Source: Parelaphostrongylus tenuis (Eukaryota > Nematoda > Chromadorea > Rhabditida > Metastrongylidae). Taken from it: a stretch of 64,000 bases of DNA. The notes beneath the pieces are model-generated. The model saw only the letters and a program-made list of their open reading frames with translations. It made no database searches and was not told the origin of the DNA. Location of the stretch: the NCBI GenBank assembly GCA_019055375.1, contig JAHQIW010005186.1, positions 186,001 through 250,000 on the forward strand, in the 5' to 3' direction. Position numbers and translations under genes: made by a program. Each line of letters opens with the position of its first letter. Position 1 is the first letter of the stretch. Shown one piece after another: positions 48,489 through 59,865 of this stretch.

Positions 48489-48880
48489 CTAGGACATCTC
48501 AGCCACTGAAAAACGATTGTCGGCGTCCATAAAGGCGTTTTTCACACGATCCGCATGGAACTGGATGACAAGACAGTGTCCAGACAATTTTTGATGTCAA
48601 GTCGGCCATATGTATATGTATAAAACAGAATATCAAAGCTTTCAGTTGGAGAGAATCTTTGTTATCTTTTGTTCTTTGGTCTTTTGACCGAAGAACTTTC
48701 TTAAGGTCGACCGTTTTTCCCAGGTGACCCTCTATAGGGCGGCTGACTGGACAATACATTACAGCGTTCACAGCTACGTCGCCAGAATGCAAAGCATTCC
48801 CTCCCACTCGCTGATTTTAAAGCGATGTGGTTTTTGCTACAAAGAATGTGCTCTTTTGATCCTTCTCCTCTGACATTTCT
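48489..48880 (-). CDS. Candidate small gene or gene 3' end, about 51 aa in three exons
   Basis: Minus-strand exons: 48841-48880 (after acceptor tctgatag; ATG four bases in, 'MSEEKDQKSTFF'), 48763-48810 ('RVGGNALHSGDVAVNA') and 48489-48560 ('FHADRVKNAFMDADNRFSVA' to 'EMS' and TAG). Both junctions are phase 0 with GT/AG borders. The first intron would be only 30 nt (48811-48840), shorter than usual nematode introns, though reading through it meets an in-frame TAA. The last exon is the most convincing. It could instead be the 3' end of a longer gene to the right. Family not recognised. Confidence 0.4.
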
Positions 48881-49082
48881 CTATCAGAAGGTATTCAACA
48901 CCCACACTTGGTTACAAATGTGAATATCACTTTGTGGATTTGAAAATTATATTTTCTATGGACATCATGATACTACGGCGTTCACAATTATAAGTAATCA
49001 GGTGGAATCGAATAGATTTGGTAAATCGGAGACAGAACTCGGCTTAATACTGTTTCCAGTAACGAAACTACTGGAGGTGCTA

Positions 49083-49262
49083 CTCACTTCAAAGCATGTA
49101 GTGTGTGCGCGTTCGTATCCGCCTGAGGACGTGTATTACACCGCCGCCCCAGTCGAGCCGGGCTTGCCGTCTCGTCGTCATATTCGCCTCTCTTGTGTCG
49201 GCATTCTGTTCGTAATGAATTTCTTAACACTTGTTGCTGCTTTTTTCACTGTAACCGATTGA
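49083..49262 (+). CDS. Candidate exon with a membrane segment, unidentified
   Basis: The open frame is bounded by a weak acceptor (acttcaaag) and either the TGA at 49260 or a donor gtaacc after 'AAFFT'. It reads 'SYPPEDVYYTAAPVEPGLPS', then 'RRHIRLSCVGILFVMNFLTL' continuing into 'VAAFFTVTD'. The first part is unusually GC-rich for the window, which suggests coding. The hydrophobic run is fit for a TM helix preceded by positive charges. The frame is open further upstream to an ATG at 49002. Family unknown. Confidence 0.35.
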   Translation, partial: LTSKHVVCARSYPPEDVYYTAAPVEPGLPSRRHIRLSCVGILFVMNFLTLVAAFFTVTD

Positions 49263-49599
49263 TTCGTACAAATGATATAGATAAAAGCCTTCTCGAGAAT
49301 GCAGTAGTTTTCTATAAATAACACTACTTAGTCTTTGATGCTCGCAAGAATATCCTTAACAGATTGTATACGGAACATCGATGTTTCAAAACTGTGCCAT
49401 AATAGCACAATTCATAACTTTTAGGATGCAGCTGTCGATTCCGTAGTTCGTTTTCCATCGTCATTTTTCTTTATATTTTGTAGTTTTCAACATCACAGAC
49501 TCATAAGAAGAGGCAATAATCACAACACGGAGAATGTGTCTAGTTAACAAATTTTCAAATATTATCTGATCCGTCTCCCAGTGTGTGTATGTGCGTGTG

Positions 49600-49852
49600 C
49601 TTTTTTCATTGTACAGATCCCAGTACTTCTAGCATTCAACTCGTTTTGCGTCTTCCTATACACCGTAGAACAGTGGTTGAGAACCCATCTCCTTACAATC
49701 TCAAAGATGAGTTATCTGTGGCGTTCCACAGGGAGTTCGTTCTTGATTACCGGAGTACTGTTGGAAAGGGAAGGGCAGAGGGTGGAGATCAGCTCCGCAC
49801 CGCGCAGCGACGAGCATCACAATTACTCGGCCATGCGCCTCTCAAAGTAAAT
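49600..49852 (-). repeat. SINE-C copy
   Basis: Plus-strand view: 'gtacagatcccagtacttct', 'tgtggcgttccacagggag', 'cgacgagcatcacaattact', 'cggccatgcgcctctcaaag'. Reverse-orientation SINE-C, complete apart from a few indels. It produces two long but meaningless ORFs in overlapping frames. Confidence 0.75.
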
Positions 49853-49964
49853 GAACAGTAGAGATTTTTTCCCGAAAGTTATGCTTTTTTCGAACCCTAC
49901 TTTACTTTGATCAAACAGAATTCCTCTTGTATAATCGCTTCCAAAGATGGTATGATGTTGTAGG

Positions 49965-50275
49965 TGTATCCAATGATGAAGAGTAATGTGCAAAACTCCA
50001 CCATCAGGCGGATCTCGAACCCGCGTTTTATCTTGTCCGAGAGCGCGTGCTCTAACTCATTGCATCACCGATGTCTGTTTTGCCACCACTCTCTCTACGC
50101 TACAACGCAACTACCTCCCAGCAACTAACCGTCAGCGGTTTGGCCTAGTTGTCGCTAGTCGATATCGACATTGGGCCCAGTCACGCTGAAAGATAATGGG
50201 TGAAATACGGGTTTGAATCCCAGCTGACGTAAAAAGTTTTGCACATCACTCCACGTCATTGGGTATACCTACAAC
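49965..50275. repeat. Palindromic foldback with two divergent tRNA-like arms
   Basis: Left arm: 'gtatccaatgatgaagagta', 'aggcggatctcgaacccgcg', 'gcgcgtgctctaactcattg'. Centre: 'cagcaactaaccgtcagcgg', 'tcgatatcgacattgggccc'. Right arm (partly lost): 'acgggtttgaatcccagctg', 'acgtaaaaagttttgcacat'. A second central piece follows at 50330-50440 ('tgctgacagatagatgaatt'). Confidence 0.7.
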
Positions 50276-50329
50276 ATCATAGCACCGCTAAATTCGGTAA
50301 ATAAAAAGAATGTTGTTTAATCATCCAGT

Positions 50330-50445
50330 CCCCGACATCTGTCAGCTTGACTGAGTCCAATGTCAATATCGACTACCTAAGCCAAACCACTGGTAGTTCG
50401 TTGCTGACAGATAGATGAATTACAACGTAGAAAATGTGGTGGCGT
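50330..50445. repeat. Central piece of the tRNA-like foldback family
   Basis: 'ctgtcagcttgactgagtcc', 'aatgtcaatatcgactacct' and 'ttgctgacagatagatgaat' with 'tacaacgtagaaaatgtggt' match the middle of the 58-kb palindrome. It ends at the edge of the right arm. Confidence 0.5.
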
Positions 50446-51123
50446 TTTTTGTTTTACTGAGAACATGTGTACCCTAGTCGGCATAACAATGGGAAATGTT
50501 TCGACTCGAGACTGTTTTTGTTAGCGTAGAATATTATGGATATTATTGATCTGGATTTTAGCACAGTAGTCTTATTGCTTTCTCATTTGCTACGATTCTC
50601 GCCATGTGAATCTCTTGCTTCCTCTCTGATGAAAAGATCGCCTATCAGTGCGTTCGAAAACTGTCAGCCATTACTCGTCGTCGTCCTACGCGACTCATCA
50701 AAATGTGTTACTTGTCGTACCGTTTCCCTGACTATAGTTTAATGAGCTGACGTTAGCCTCTCACATAATATTTACTAAGTTTCCACCAATTTCCGCTTCA
50801 GACAATCTTTATAGTTTGTAATGTTTTCATTTCCCTTTTATTTGAGCAGCCGTATTTGTAATCTGCCATCAAGTCATTGAACTATCAGGCTTATTCGTGC
50901 CACATTATTAATGGAATATCTACTCAAAAACGATCTATTACATATTAGCGTGTGTTGAGTTCTTGTCGTACACAACCATTCGTAAAATGCTTATACACAG
51001 ATACTGCTCTTCCTCAATCCTTCTACTTAGCTTGAGATATACGTTTTTTCATTGAAACTGGCGAACGCGTGGGATCGGTTAATGCCATAAAATTCTCCTA
51101 CTGATTCCGTTTCGATTCTATAG

Positions 51124-51412
51124 ATGTGCGCAGTTACTTGCATAGTGAACTTCAAAGAATTTTAGTTGTCAAGATGTTGACAAGACTTATCTTGTAACTG
51201 TAGATGTAAATATCTCCACCAACCACTCATTTTTTGCTCATTAGATTTTCTACTACTGCATGAATTTCGAGAAGTGTCAACTGCGTTGTCGTGAGTAACT
51301 CTCGGCTCCTGACAGTCTCTCCTTCGTTCTAGACATTTTCTTCATCTTCGAAATTACACGTAGACTTCCTTCTCATATTCGAACTACTCAGATTGCAATA
51401 TACCTGAGCTAG
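51124..51412 (+). CDS. Candidate 3' exons of an unidentified gene
   Basis: Three phase-compatible exons: 51124-51164 ('VRSYLHSELQRIL', acceptor tctatag, weak donor gttgtc), 51245-51290 ('IFYYCMNFEKCQLRC', acceptor ctcattag, donor gtgagt) and 51333-51412 ('IFFIFEITRRLPSHIRTTQ' to TAG, acceptor gttctag). AATAAA lies at 51582-51587, 170 bp past the stop. The last intron is 42 nt. The residues are aromatic and basic, which could fit a membrane-proximal tail. The opposite strand also has a short open frame here ('MKKMSRTKERLSGAESYS'), so strand assignment is not secure. Confidence 0.3.
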
Positions 51413-51581
51413 AAAGCGAATGAAGCATCATAAAAGTTTCCAACGAAAGTCAATCAGGAGGAAGCGAGGCACTTTTTCAGCCCCTTAGTAGTCACAAAAG
51501 CCAATTGACAAGCGTTATCACTTTCCTTGATGGAGTGATTACTAGGTGTTCTACTGTCACGTCTCAGTATTGTAAATGATA

Positions 51582-51587
51582 AATAAA
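51582..51587 (+). terminator. AATAAA polyadenylation signal
   Basis: Canonical hexamer in 'gataaataaaagaatg', 170 bp downstream of the TAG at 51410-51412 and 1.05 kb upstream of the next gene start. Fits a 3' UTR end for the plus-strand exons at 51.1-51.4 kb. Confidence 0.35.
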
Positions 51588-52625
51588 AGAATGATTCAAA
51601 GCCATTCAATTAGTGCGTTTTTGATTGGCACCTTGATCCCCGTATTATATTATCATTATAAACATAGCTTCCTCTGTACTCCTTACATCGATATAACACT
51701 CATTACTCAGCAAAAACTGTACAGCCATTGAATTGCTCGGTTTCGTCGCAGATTAATCGACCATTGTTTATGTCAAAGCTTTATTGATTCCAGCGAAGCC
51801 GACGTGGATCGCTATACGTTTGAGTGTAATTATCAAGCAGGATATTTAAACGGCGATCCCTCCTGTACCGATAGAACGAGATCACCAAGTAGCTTTTCAA
51901 AGATCATATTCGCTTTAGATTTATCTTGACAAGGATTTACAATCCAAAAATTTTCAAAAATATAAGATATCAACTATATTTCCTGCTGCATTTTTGTGGA
52001 ATTGTCAAGCAACGAATGAGTTTTGTAAATGGCATTACTTGTGCAAAATTACCAAAGTGCCGACATGAGTATTTTCTTCTGTTTAGCCGTTCCGAGGTGT
52101 TATTGATATTATTTATTGAATATTGGCGAAGCATACAACAATACAGTTAGTAATGCAGCATGAATATACACTATTCAAGGTGGTTAACGTTTCGGCGGGT
52201 CGCCTTCTTCAGAGCCTGGAAAGGTCATATTGATCCACAATCCGCTAAACCATATCTTCCATAACTACAGTAGAAAACGTTAGAAATGAATTTCGGATCG
52301 CACAGTGAAAGCTGGCATTATTTATTCTAAAAATTCTAATTAATTTTATTCTAAAAAGTGCCGACATGCTTTTGTACCAATTCTAACCTGACGCACAAGG
52401 AACTATCCAGCTTCTAGTAATTTTTCTTCATGTCAAAACCTGATTTTATCGATAATTATATGAAAAATTGAATATATTCATGTAGTTCATGCAAGAAGCT
52501 TGCCTAAATCGCTTACTCGGTTTTATGAAATGCGGATCAAAAACTGTATACACTAGAACCTCTGACATCAGGATGTCACCTTCTTCAATTTCTAGAAATA
52601 GGGAAAAGCTTGCTCCGATTTCGCG

Positions 52626-52642
52626 TCTCAGTTCAGATTAGA
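52626..52642 (+). promoter_or_regulatory. Probable trans-splice acceptor and start context
   Basis: 'tctcagttcag' places an AG six bases before the ATG at 52643. No upstream exon is needed for the reading frame, and nematode mRNAs commonly receive a spliced leader just upstream of the start codon. Ordinary cis-splicing from a 5' UTR exon is the alternative. Confidence 0.4.
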
Positions 52643-55600
52643 ATGGTGGGAACAAATGGTATTTCGAACGGTATGGATGCTAAGGGAGATGAAGATCTCT
52701 CCACAACAACGGTGTCGACTATAGTTGTTCGTGCCGGAGAGCATGCCTTTATCGTCGTGGCGCTGCTAAAGGTCAGCTTAACTTGTTTTGTCGCATGATA
52801 TACGACCATTCTCTTCACATTCATACAGCCTATTTTGGTCATTCATAACGCTATATTTCTTTAGTACTTTTTGATCTTGTGCTGACAGCCTAAAATAATG
52901 CTGAAAAGAGTATTCAGAAAGATTATTTCCCTACTAATAAATTCCAAAGTGATTACATCACACCTTTTGTGCTTCATAGAAAGGAACTACTGGCTAGCAT
53001 GAGAGCCATTTGTTGAAAAATACCACCATGCCGAGTAAATCGAAGATTGCCGTGGTATGTGAACATGAAACGATGATATCTCTATAGAACATTATGCTCA
53101 TCTTTCATTTTTTTTATTTCATGCTAATACTTCAATTTTCAATATTCCACTTCGGTGGAAATTTCCTCAGTTTCCTCGAACAGCAAGCATAAAGATTTCG
53201 AATAATAAAAAATTTATATAAGTTTTCCAAATGAAAGTTCTGCAAGGAATTTGGAATCTAAGTGCTAATGTGAATAACTTGTATGAAAGCATTACATTAG
53301 TCAATAAGGCAAATATTTTTCGCTCGCTTATCAGAGCGTAACTTGAACTTAAACAAGTAATAAAAAAAAGAATTTTATATTTCCTCTAATTCGTGCCTAC
53401 TTATAGTCTCTGGGCTACGTAGAATTGCGCATCGACGAGATGAGGCCTGGACTTCTGGCTATAGGTGGATCTTGTGAGGAAGCCGCAGCCCTGATTAATA
53501 TCCATGAAGACCTTCTGGCTAGACTCAGGGTAAGCTAAGCAATTCTTTCAGAAGGAAACCTTCTTATTGACTGAATAGCTTAAAGGCGGCAAATAATAAG
53601 GACAGAGTTTCAAATATCTTTACTGTTACTAACGTTTCGTAGACAGACGCGAAATCTCCGAAATGTTAGCCGCAAGCAATATTCTTACGATCTCATGTGA
53701 TTTCATCAATATAACAACAACCGATTATCCATACCAACGTGCAGTTAAAGTCACCATTTTGATTAATAATGACAAGTTTTTTTTTGATCTTCTGGATCGT
53801 CAGAAGTTGACTGATAACTTCCGACACTCCGTTGCGTCATCTTTCACATTTTCAATTATTACCGATCGATGATTATTGAGGTGTCGTGTGTATTTCTTTT
53901 GAACTAGAAATTCATGTAAAGAGTGCAGTGAGCAGGTGGTTGAGGAGGTTACAATCGCCTATCAACGTCAGCTTTTCATTCATAAAAAACCTTTCAAAAC
54001 AAAATCTGGGAAACTATGTTAGAATTCTGAGGCTACATGAGGCTGACTCACTGCGTGCTTTGTCAACGGAAATGGCGGTGACATCGAATCGAGAGTGCAA
54101 TGTCTCATTCAATATATTAGTTAGGAAATGAGATTTGGTGGATATAAAGTTCCTGCTTCACTTTCAAATGATACAGCTTCAAAATCTCTATGCATGAGTC
54201 TTGTAACACCAAACTCAGAGGCACAGTAACTGGTTGCCATTTTTCACTAGAAGCAGAGGCATCAGTGGAATAGGGGCTTGCTAGTACTACAGAAATGTTT
54301 TTTCTGCATAGGACAAAGAGGATCAAGTGACGGCTCTGCTGGTTCGAGCTGATAACCTCAGCACAGAAAAGAAAGCAAAAGAGGCGATCATATATGGAGA
54401 TATGGCAAAATCTCTCAATGAGGTACGTCGTTTGGTACGTCGTTATAATACAGCAGAAGTTATCTGCATAACTTTTCACGATTGAAGACCTCAATAAGCC
54501 CAGATACAAAGTCCTTATATACGACCAGTGCGTAAGGCCATTTACGAATGGAGATCAATGCGTATGGCCTTGACGAGTCAAGCAACAATAACAGACTTGT
54601 TTCGTTATTCGATTTACAGATGCAAAACGAAGCGAATATATAATGAGTTCCAATGTTATATAAGTATTATTACTACGTATGGCATCATAAAAATCAATAA
54701 AGCAACATTTTAAATGGAATTTCGCTCGCCGTCATGCAATAAGCCACCAAAACAAGTCTGACAAAACATAGAATGCTGGATTATGTAAGACTATGAAATT
54801 CTTTGCAGCAAAAACATGTGGGGCCGGAGTCGAACATTTCAGGTTTGGCGAGGATTGAAAAAGCAGCTGATGCTACGAGGTTATCTATTGCGAGAAGTGC
54901 ACGTTTTTTATCAGCTAGCCCAACACCAGGAACAGGTTTGTCGTCTACTTGGAATTAAAGACTCGTTCTGAATTGTAGGCGATGATTATTAAAACCTTCG
55001 TGCGAACTTCATTCCAAAATAAAAGACATAGCGAATAAAAAAGCACTTACTATGGCAAAATTTATTAGCCACCGTGCAAGTGGCTTTATAAAAAAGAGTC
55101 TTTGATTCTGAGCAAACTGAGGCATTTCCCCTATTCCCTTACCTATTGCTTTATAGACTAACCGAACGTAAGGTCACATCCTTTGCTAATTTTCAATGCT
55201 TTCGTGTTTCGCAGATTTCTGGTCGTACGTTCGTGGTATTGTTTACTCCTAAGTTGTCTCATGATTTCTTTCTCACTATTGTTAAAATCAGCCTTTTCTA
55301 TTTTGAATTGTGTTATTACCATGGCTATGGATGGTGTACTGGAGAATGTTCTAGTACTCTAGCAAGACACCTGAATATTCTCGTATTACCATCGCGCGCC
55401 ATTTAAATAAATCGGGCTACCGCAAAGCGACCACGATGTGTGACCATCTGCGAAAGTCTTCTGCCGCAACCACAGAGGCAGGATCTTCTCAAGTCAACAA
55501 TCACTGGAGATAGTCCTGGCTCCTACGAGGAAAACTCACGTTACGCTTACTGGTTGTCCTGCGTGAAAAGATTGATAGCTTAACCGAACCCAAGTACCAT

Positions 55601-58600
55601 GCTCGGAGGATTGTTCTAAGTTCTCTTGGTATTAGTAGAGCAAGCTGGTTTGAGAATCGCTCGACAACTAGCAGAATCAATGCCACGTCTAAGGGGATAA
55701 ACCTCAGAAGATCTCTATCCTTTTTAATTAAGGAGATGCGGGGTTGTTAATAATGGTAACTATTGAATACAATAGTAAAGTGACCTTACCAACTTCTTTG
55801 ATTGTCGATCCTCATTTTTCTGGGAGGTGGACATCCTATCTTTGCTCAAATAATGGTTGCATATCTTTGATCATAAATTATTGGCCAATAGATTTCTCTA
55901 TATAAACAACTGACTTGACAAAGTGGAAAGTGAAAGGAACTGTGGGATAACCCAATATTAGACTAGCTGTTTCCAATTATAGAGGGGTTAAAAGCCTTTC
56001 ATTCAACGTCAGGTGCTTTGAATCTCAACTAGAAGCATCGCGGAGATAATTTCTATACGATATTTATAACTTCAAGGCTTTCACTTCTTATGATATTACG
56101 AAAAAATAGCAATATAGAAAACCGTAAGAAAACTTTCCTTTGTTTTCTGAAGCGTGGTTCTTGCTACCTAGTCTATGTGAGGCTTTCATCATCTACTTAT
56201 GGGCTTACAAGAATAACAGCATTTGACATGCGCCTTCAAGCATCCCTCCCAGTCGTCTTGTTGCCTTGTACCACAGTTCGTTTACTCATCCGAGACGACG
56301 TGTATCCAAAAGATACACGATTTTCTGAAGGCTTTCTCACTAGACAAAATCTTTTCTCTAGGCTCATAGTACTCACTCGAGAGCTCAAGCTTTGATGATT
56401 CCAACAATGCCTTTAATTTCTATAAAGCTTTTCTTGTTGAGTTGCAGCAGATAGAACAAGTAATGTTGCACACTCGCTTTCAAGAAAAGTCGTCATTTCA
56501 AGGTGACATTATAATAGATAAACGTATCACAATTCAGGAGGCGTATGGTTTTTGCTATTTATTAGAAATTTTTTTACGTTTTGAAAAATTTTAGATATCT
56601 TCTAATACTCGCTTTGATTTGTTCGCTTGGCCAGAGCCTGTGTATGGCTTTTTGCCAAACTCTTAGTAATCGTTCAACAGCTCAGTTTTCAACAATTCTG
56701 AAATCAAAAGTGGTTTTCTAAGAATTTCTCATAGAACAGTGTAAGGGCAAAAGAGAAGATCACGTTTCGCACTCGAAGTGGTTAGCTTGTCGCTTGAACT
56801 TCACTGTGGGTTGGTTATTCATCACAAAAGTAGTATTATGGGACGATAATAGGAGCTACTACCTATAGAACGTTGAAGCAAAGTGTACTCTACGATTCCA
56901 ATTCAAAAACCTAGAAAAGTCGTGGAAGCGGAGAGAAGTTTCCCAAGAAAAGTCGTCATTTCAAGGTGACATTATAATAGATAAACGTATCACAATTCAG
57001 GAGGCGTATGGTTTTTGCTATTTATTAGAAATTTTTTTACGTTTTGAAAAAATTTTAGATATCTTCTAATACCCTTATACAATAGGATTTACTGCCCAAT
57101 TATGTGCGAAACGTAAACTTTATGCTGAATGAAACCTTCGCAAAAACTAAACCCAGTTCCGAAATCACCATTTCTCGAACGATCGAGTAAAAACTCAGAC
57201 TCTGTTCAGATGCCGCCAACAAATAAAAGGGCCTTTTTCAAATCAAATTCACTATTGAAACCTTCGAGGTCTGAGCAAATGGAAAATCATCGAAACTTCG
57301 AGAAAAAAGTAAAATAGGTTTTGTACTGTAAGGGTTAAGAAAGCCGAACTCGCGCTTTGCTTCGGCACCAATTTGAAATGTGTATTCATCATTCATTAGC
57401 ATATTTAAGGCTAGTCGAATGTGATTTCTCTAGCAAATCAGAATATGCAGTCTAGAGCAAATAAGATGTGAGAACGCACAGAATCGGACATTTGATATCC
57501 AAGCTCTTGTTTCAGCGAGCGTCTGATGTCAGGGACGCTTTGAAGACACTTGCACAAGCCCAGAATGAAAGAGACATTGCACTGACTTCAAGAAAAGTGG
57601 AACGTATGATAAACGGTAAATTTCGTAGTAACATTGGTACTGCTTCTTACAGAGCAGCGGCATGCCTTGGGTATCCACTCAAATGTGACAATTTCAGAAA
57701 TAGTCGACATCACAGCGAAAGCAATGGATGTTGGATCATCGGTGATCGCCCAAATCCGCGCCCTTGGTCAAATAGCAGACACTCCCGAACGACCACAGGA
57801 GATTCTCTCCTCATGCATGCTTATTGAAAAAGTCATGCTACGGTTGGTGTTCAGTCATCCTTATTGCCAGCGTTGTTTGATTTCTTATATTCCCGAGGAT
57901 TTTTTTGCATTTCATCAGCCTTAGATCAAATAGAAGGCTTTTTCATTTAATCGCTCCTAGTGATGCTATGATGTTATAATGTACCCAATGATGTTTAAAG
58001 ATGTGCAAAACTTTTGCGTAAATCGGGATTTGAACTCGCATCTCACCCTATCCGGGGGCGCGCGCTCTACGCCGTTGCCTACCGACGCCTGTCTTTCCAC
58101 CACTCTTTCTGCGTTACAACGCATCTATCTGTCAGCAACCAATCGTCAAAGGTTTGGCCCGGGTAATCGATATCGACATCGAACCCAAACGGTTGGTTGC
58201 TGATAGACAGATGCGTTGTTGCGTAGAAAGAGTGGTGTCAAAACAGGCGTCACTAGTGCAATGGGATGGAGCACGCTCTCCTGGATAGGGTGAGATGCGG
58301 GTTCGAGTCTTTCCGGATTCAACAGTGTTGCATATCACTCAACATCATTGAGTATATTTTTGATAAATTAGGGCTAAAAGTGGTAATTTTTCATTGAGAA
58401 TTTCGTTAAATTATAATCAAGGAGCACCAAAAAGATAACCAAACAGCACACCACTCATGGAATTATTCAAAGGTTGCCGCTTCTTGTTATCTGCTATGAT
58501 AGTATGAAGGATCAAGCTCTCGGGGTTTGCCAATCCCTAAAAGATGTACCATGCATTCGTCTTCAATTTTTAACTTCGCTTAAGGTAATTGAATGCATGT

Positions 58601-59831
58601 CTGGATTTTACAATAATTCGCGATGCCTACCGCTGTATCGACTCACTGCTCTATTCTCATAAACAAATCTGGGACTAGTCTGGTAACAATTTACCGATCC
58701 CGGAGGAATGGATCTGAAGATTTCGTTTACATGGCGTCCTTTCTAAGCAAGATTTTTTTCAAAAAAAATATATATGAAAAACGAGAGCCAATTCTTTCAA
58801 ATGTAGCAAGACAATGAGAAATCCTCAAAAGGCATGAGGCAGCTATTGACAGCCGCATCATACCTCCTTAGATTTCCAAGAGCAGAGCCACACCGTTCAA
58901 CATTTATAACCGATCATAATGTATAATATAGTTAGCTTCTTCTTCTTTCTTGATTAAGTTAGTTCCACATAGTTGTTGTGATACCAATTTCTTCGGCTAA
59001 CACTTCGACGCGCTTCGCCCTCTGCAGAGTCGATTGATTCGAAGCGATGTTCCACAGACGTTTGTCCTCGTTGTGGTGTTCATTGTCGTTCGACTGTGCA
59101 GCATCGGCTCGGATCAACCGACAATGAAGAAGGCGAAACGCGTCGAAACGTCAGCCGAATAAACTGGTATCATGACAACATCGTGGAACAGCTATATCAG
59201 CAAAGAAAATATAATTGATTACGATGTACCCAATGATGTAGAGTAACGTGCAAAAGCGCTTAGGTCAGGTAGGATTCGAACCCACATTTCACTCTATCCA
59301 GGAGTACGTGCTGAACCGTTGCACTACCGATTATAATTGAGTAATAATCGCAAAGTTGAAGGAAATTTGGTCATCAATATAGATAGTTTCAATTCTTTTA
59401 TCGTTTTTGTGTTGAAACACTAGAAGAATGGTGGTATGATTCAGTAATTGTTTTTCTTAATTTTTCATCTGATAACGACTCGAAAAAGAAAATAAATCGG
59501 AGATCGCGCTGGTTTTTCTTTCGATTGATGAATAGAACACTTTGATGGAAGTATCGATCCAAAGTTTTCTTGTATAGTAGTTTTAGTATCGCGTTATAAG
59601 TATAGAGGACGAAGCTTTGGCAGCGGTTTATTTTTACACCGGGCTCTAAATAAATAGGATCTACGATTGAACATCGATTTGTTCAGGATAGCGTCTGAAT
59701 GGGAGCGCATGGAATCACTGTGGAAAAATGAGAAGGGCAAAATTTCCGATACTGTCGACGAACTTCAGGTATATGTATACTTGTGTATTTTTGACTATTA
59801 TATACTTGTGTATTTTTGACTATATAAATCT

Positions 59832-59865
<34 letters not shown>

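Noticed and set aside
49581..49861. Two overlapping 89-92 codon plus-strand ORFs
   Set aside because: They lie entirely within a reverse-oriented SINE-C copy.
50536..50758. Plus-strand frames resembling a membrane protein ('SSLIAFSFATILAM' then 'FLSDEKIAYQCVRKLSAITR')
   Set aside because: The attractive reading contains an in-frame TGA between its halves and no donor in the right phase. Selenocysteine would be an unsupported guess. Left as an unexplained ORF.
51025..51090. Minus-strand 'MALTDPTRSPVSMKKRISQ'
   Set aside because: Protein-like but only about 21 codons, with no usable donor or in-phase partner, and it opposes the plus-strand candidate at 51.1-51.4 kb.
54808..54935. Alternative reading of the fourth exon beginning 'QKHVGPESNISGL'
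   Set aside because: Starting at the upstream acceptor gives an open frame, but the downstream CATTTCAG acceptor yields 'VWRGLKKQLMLRGYLLRE', which continues the CCDC141-like pattern and keeps phase 0 with both neighbours.
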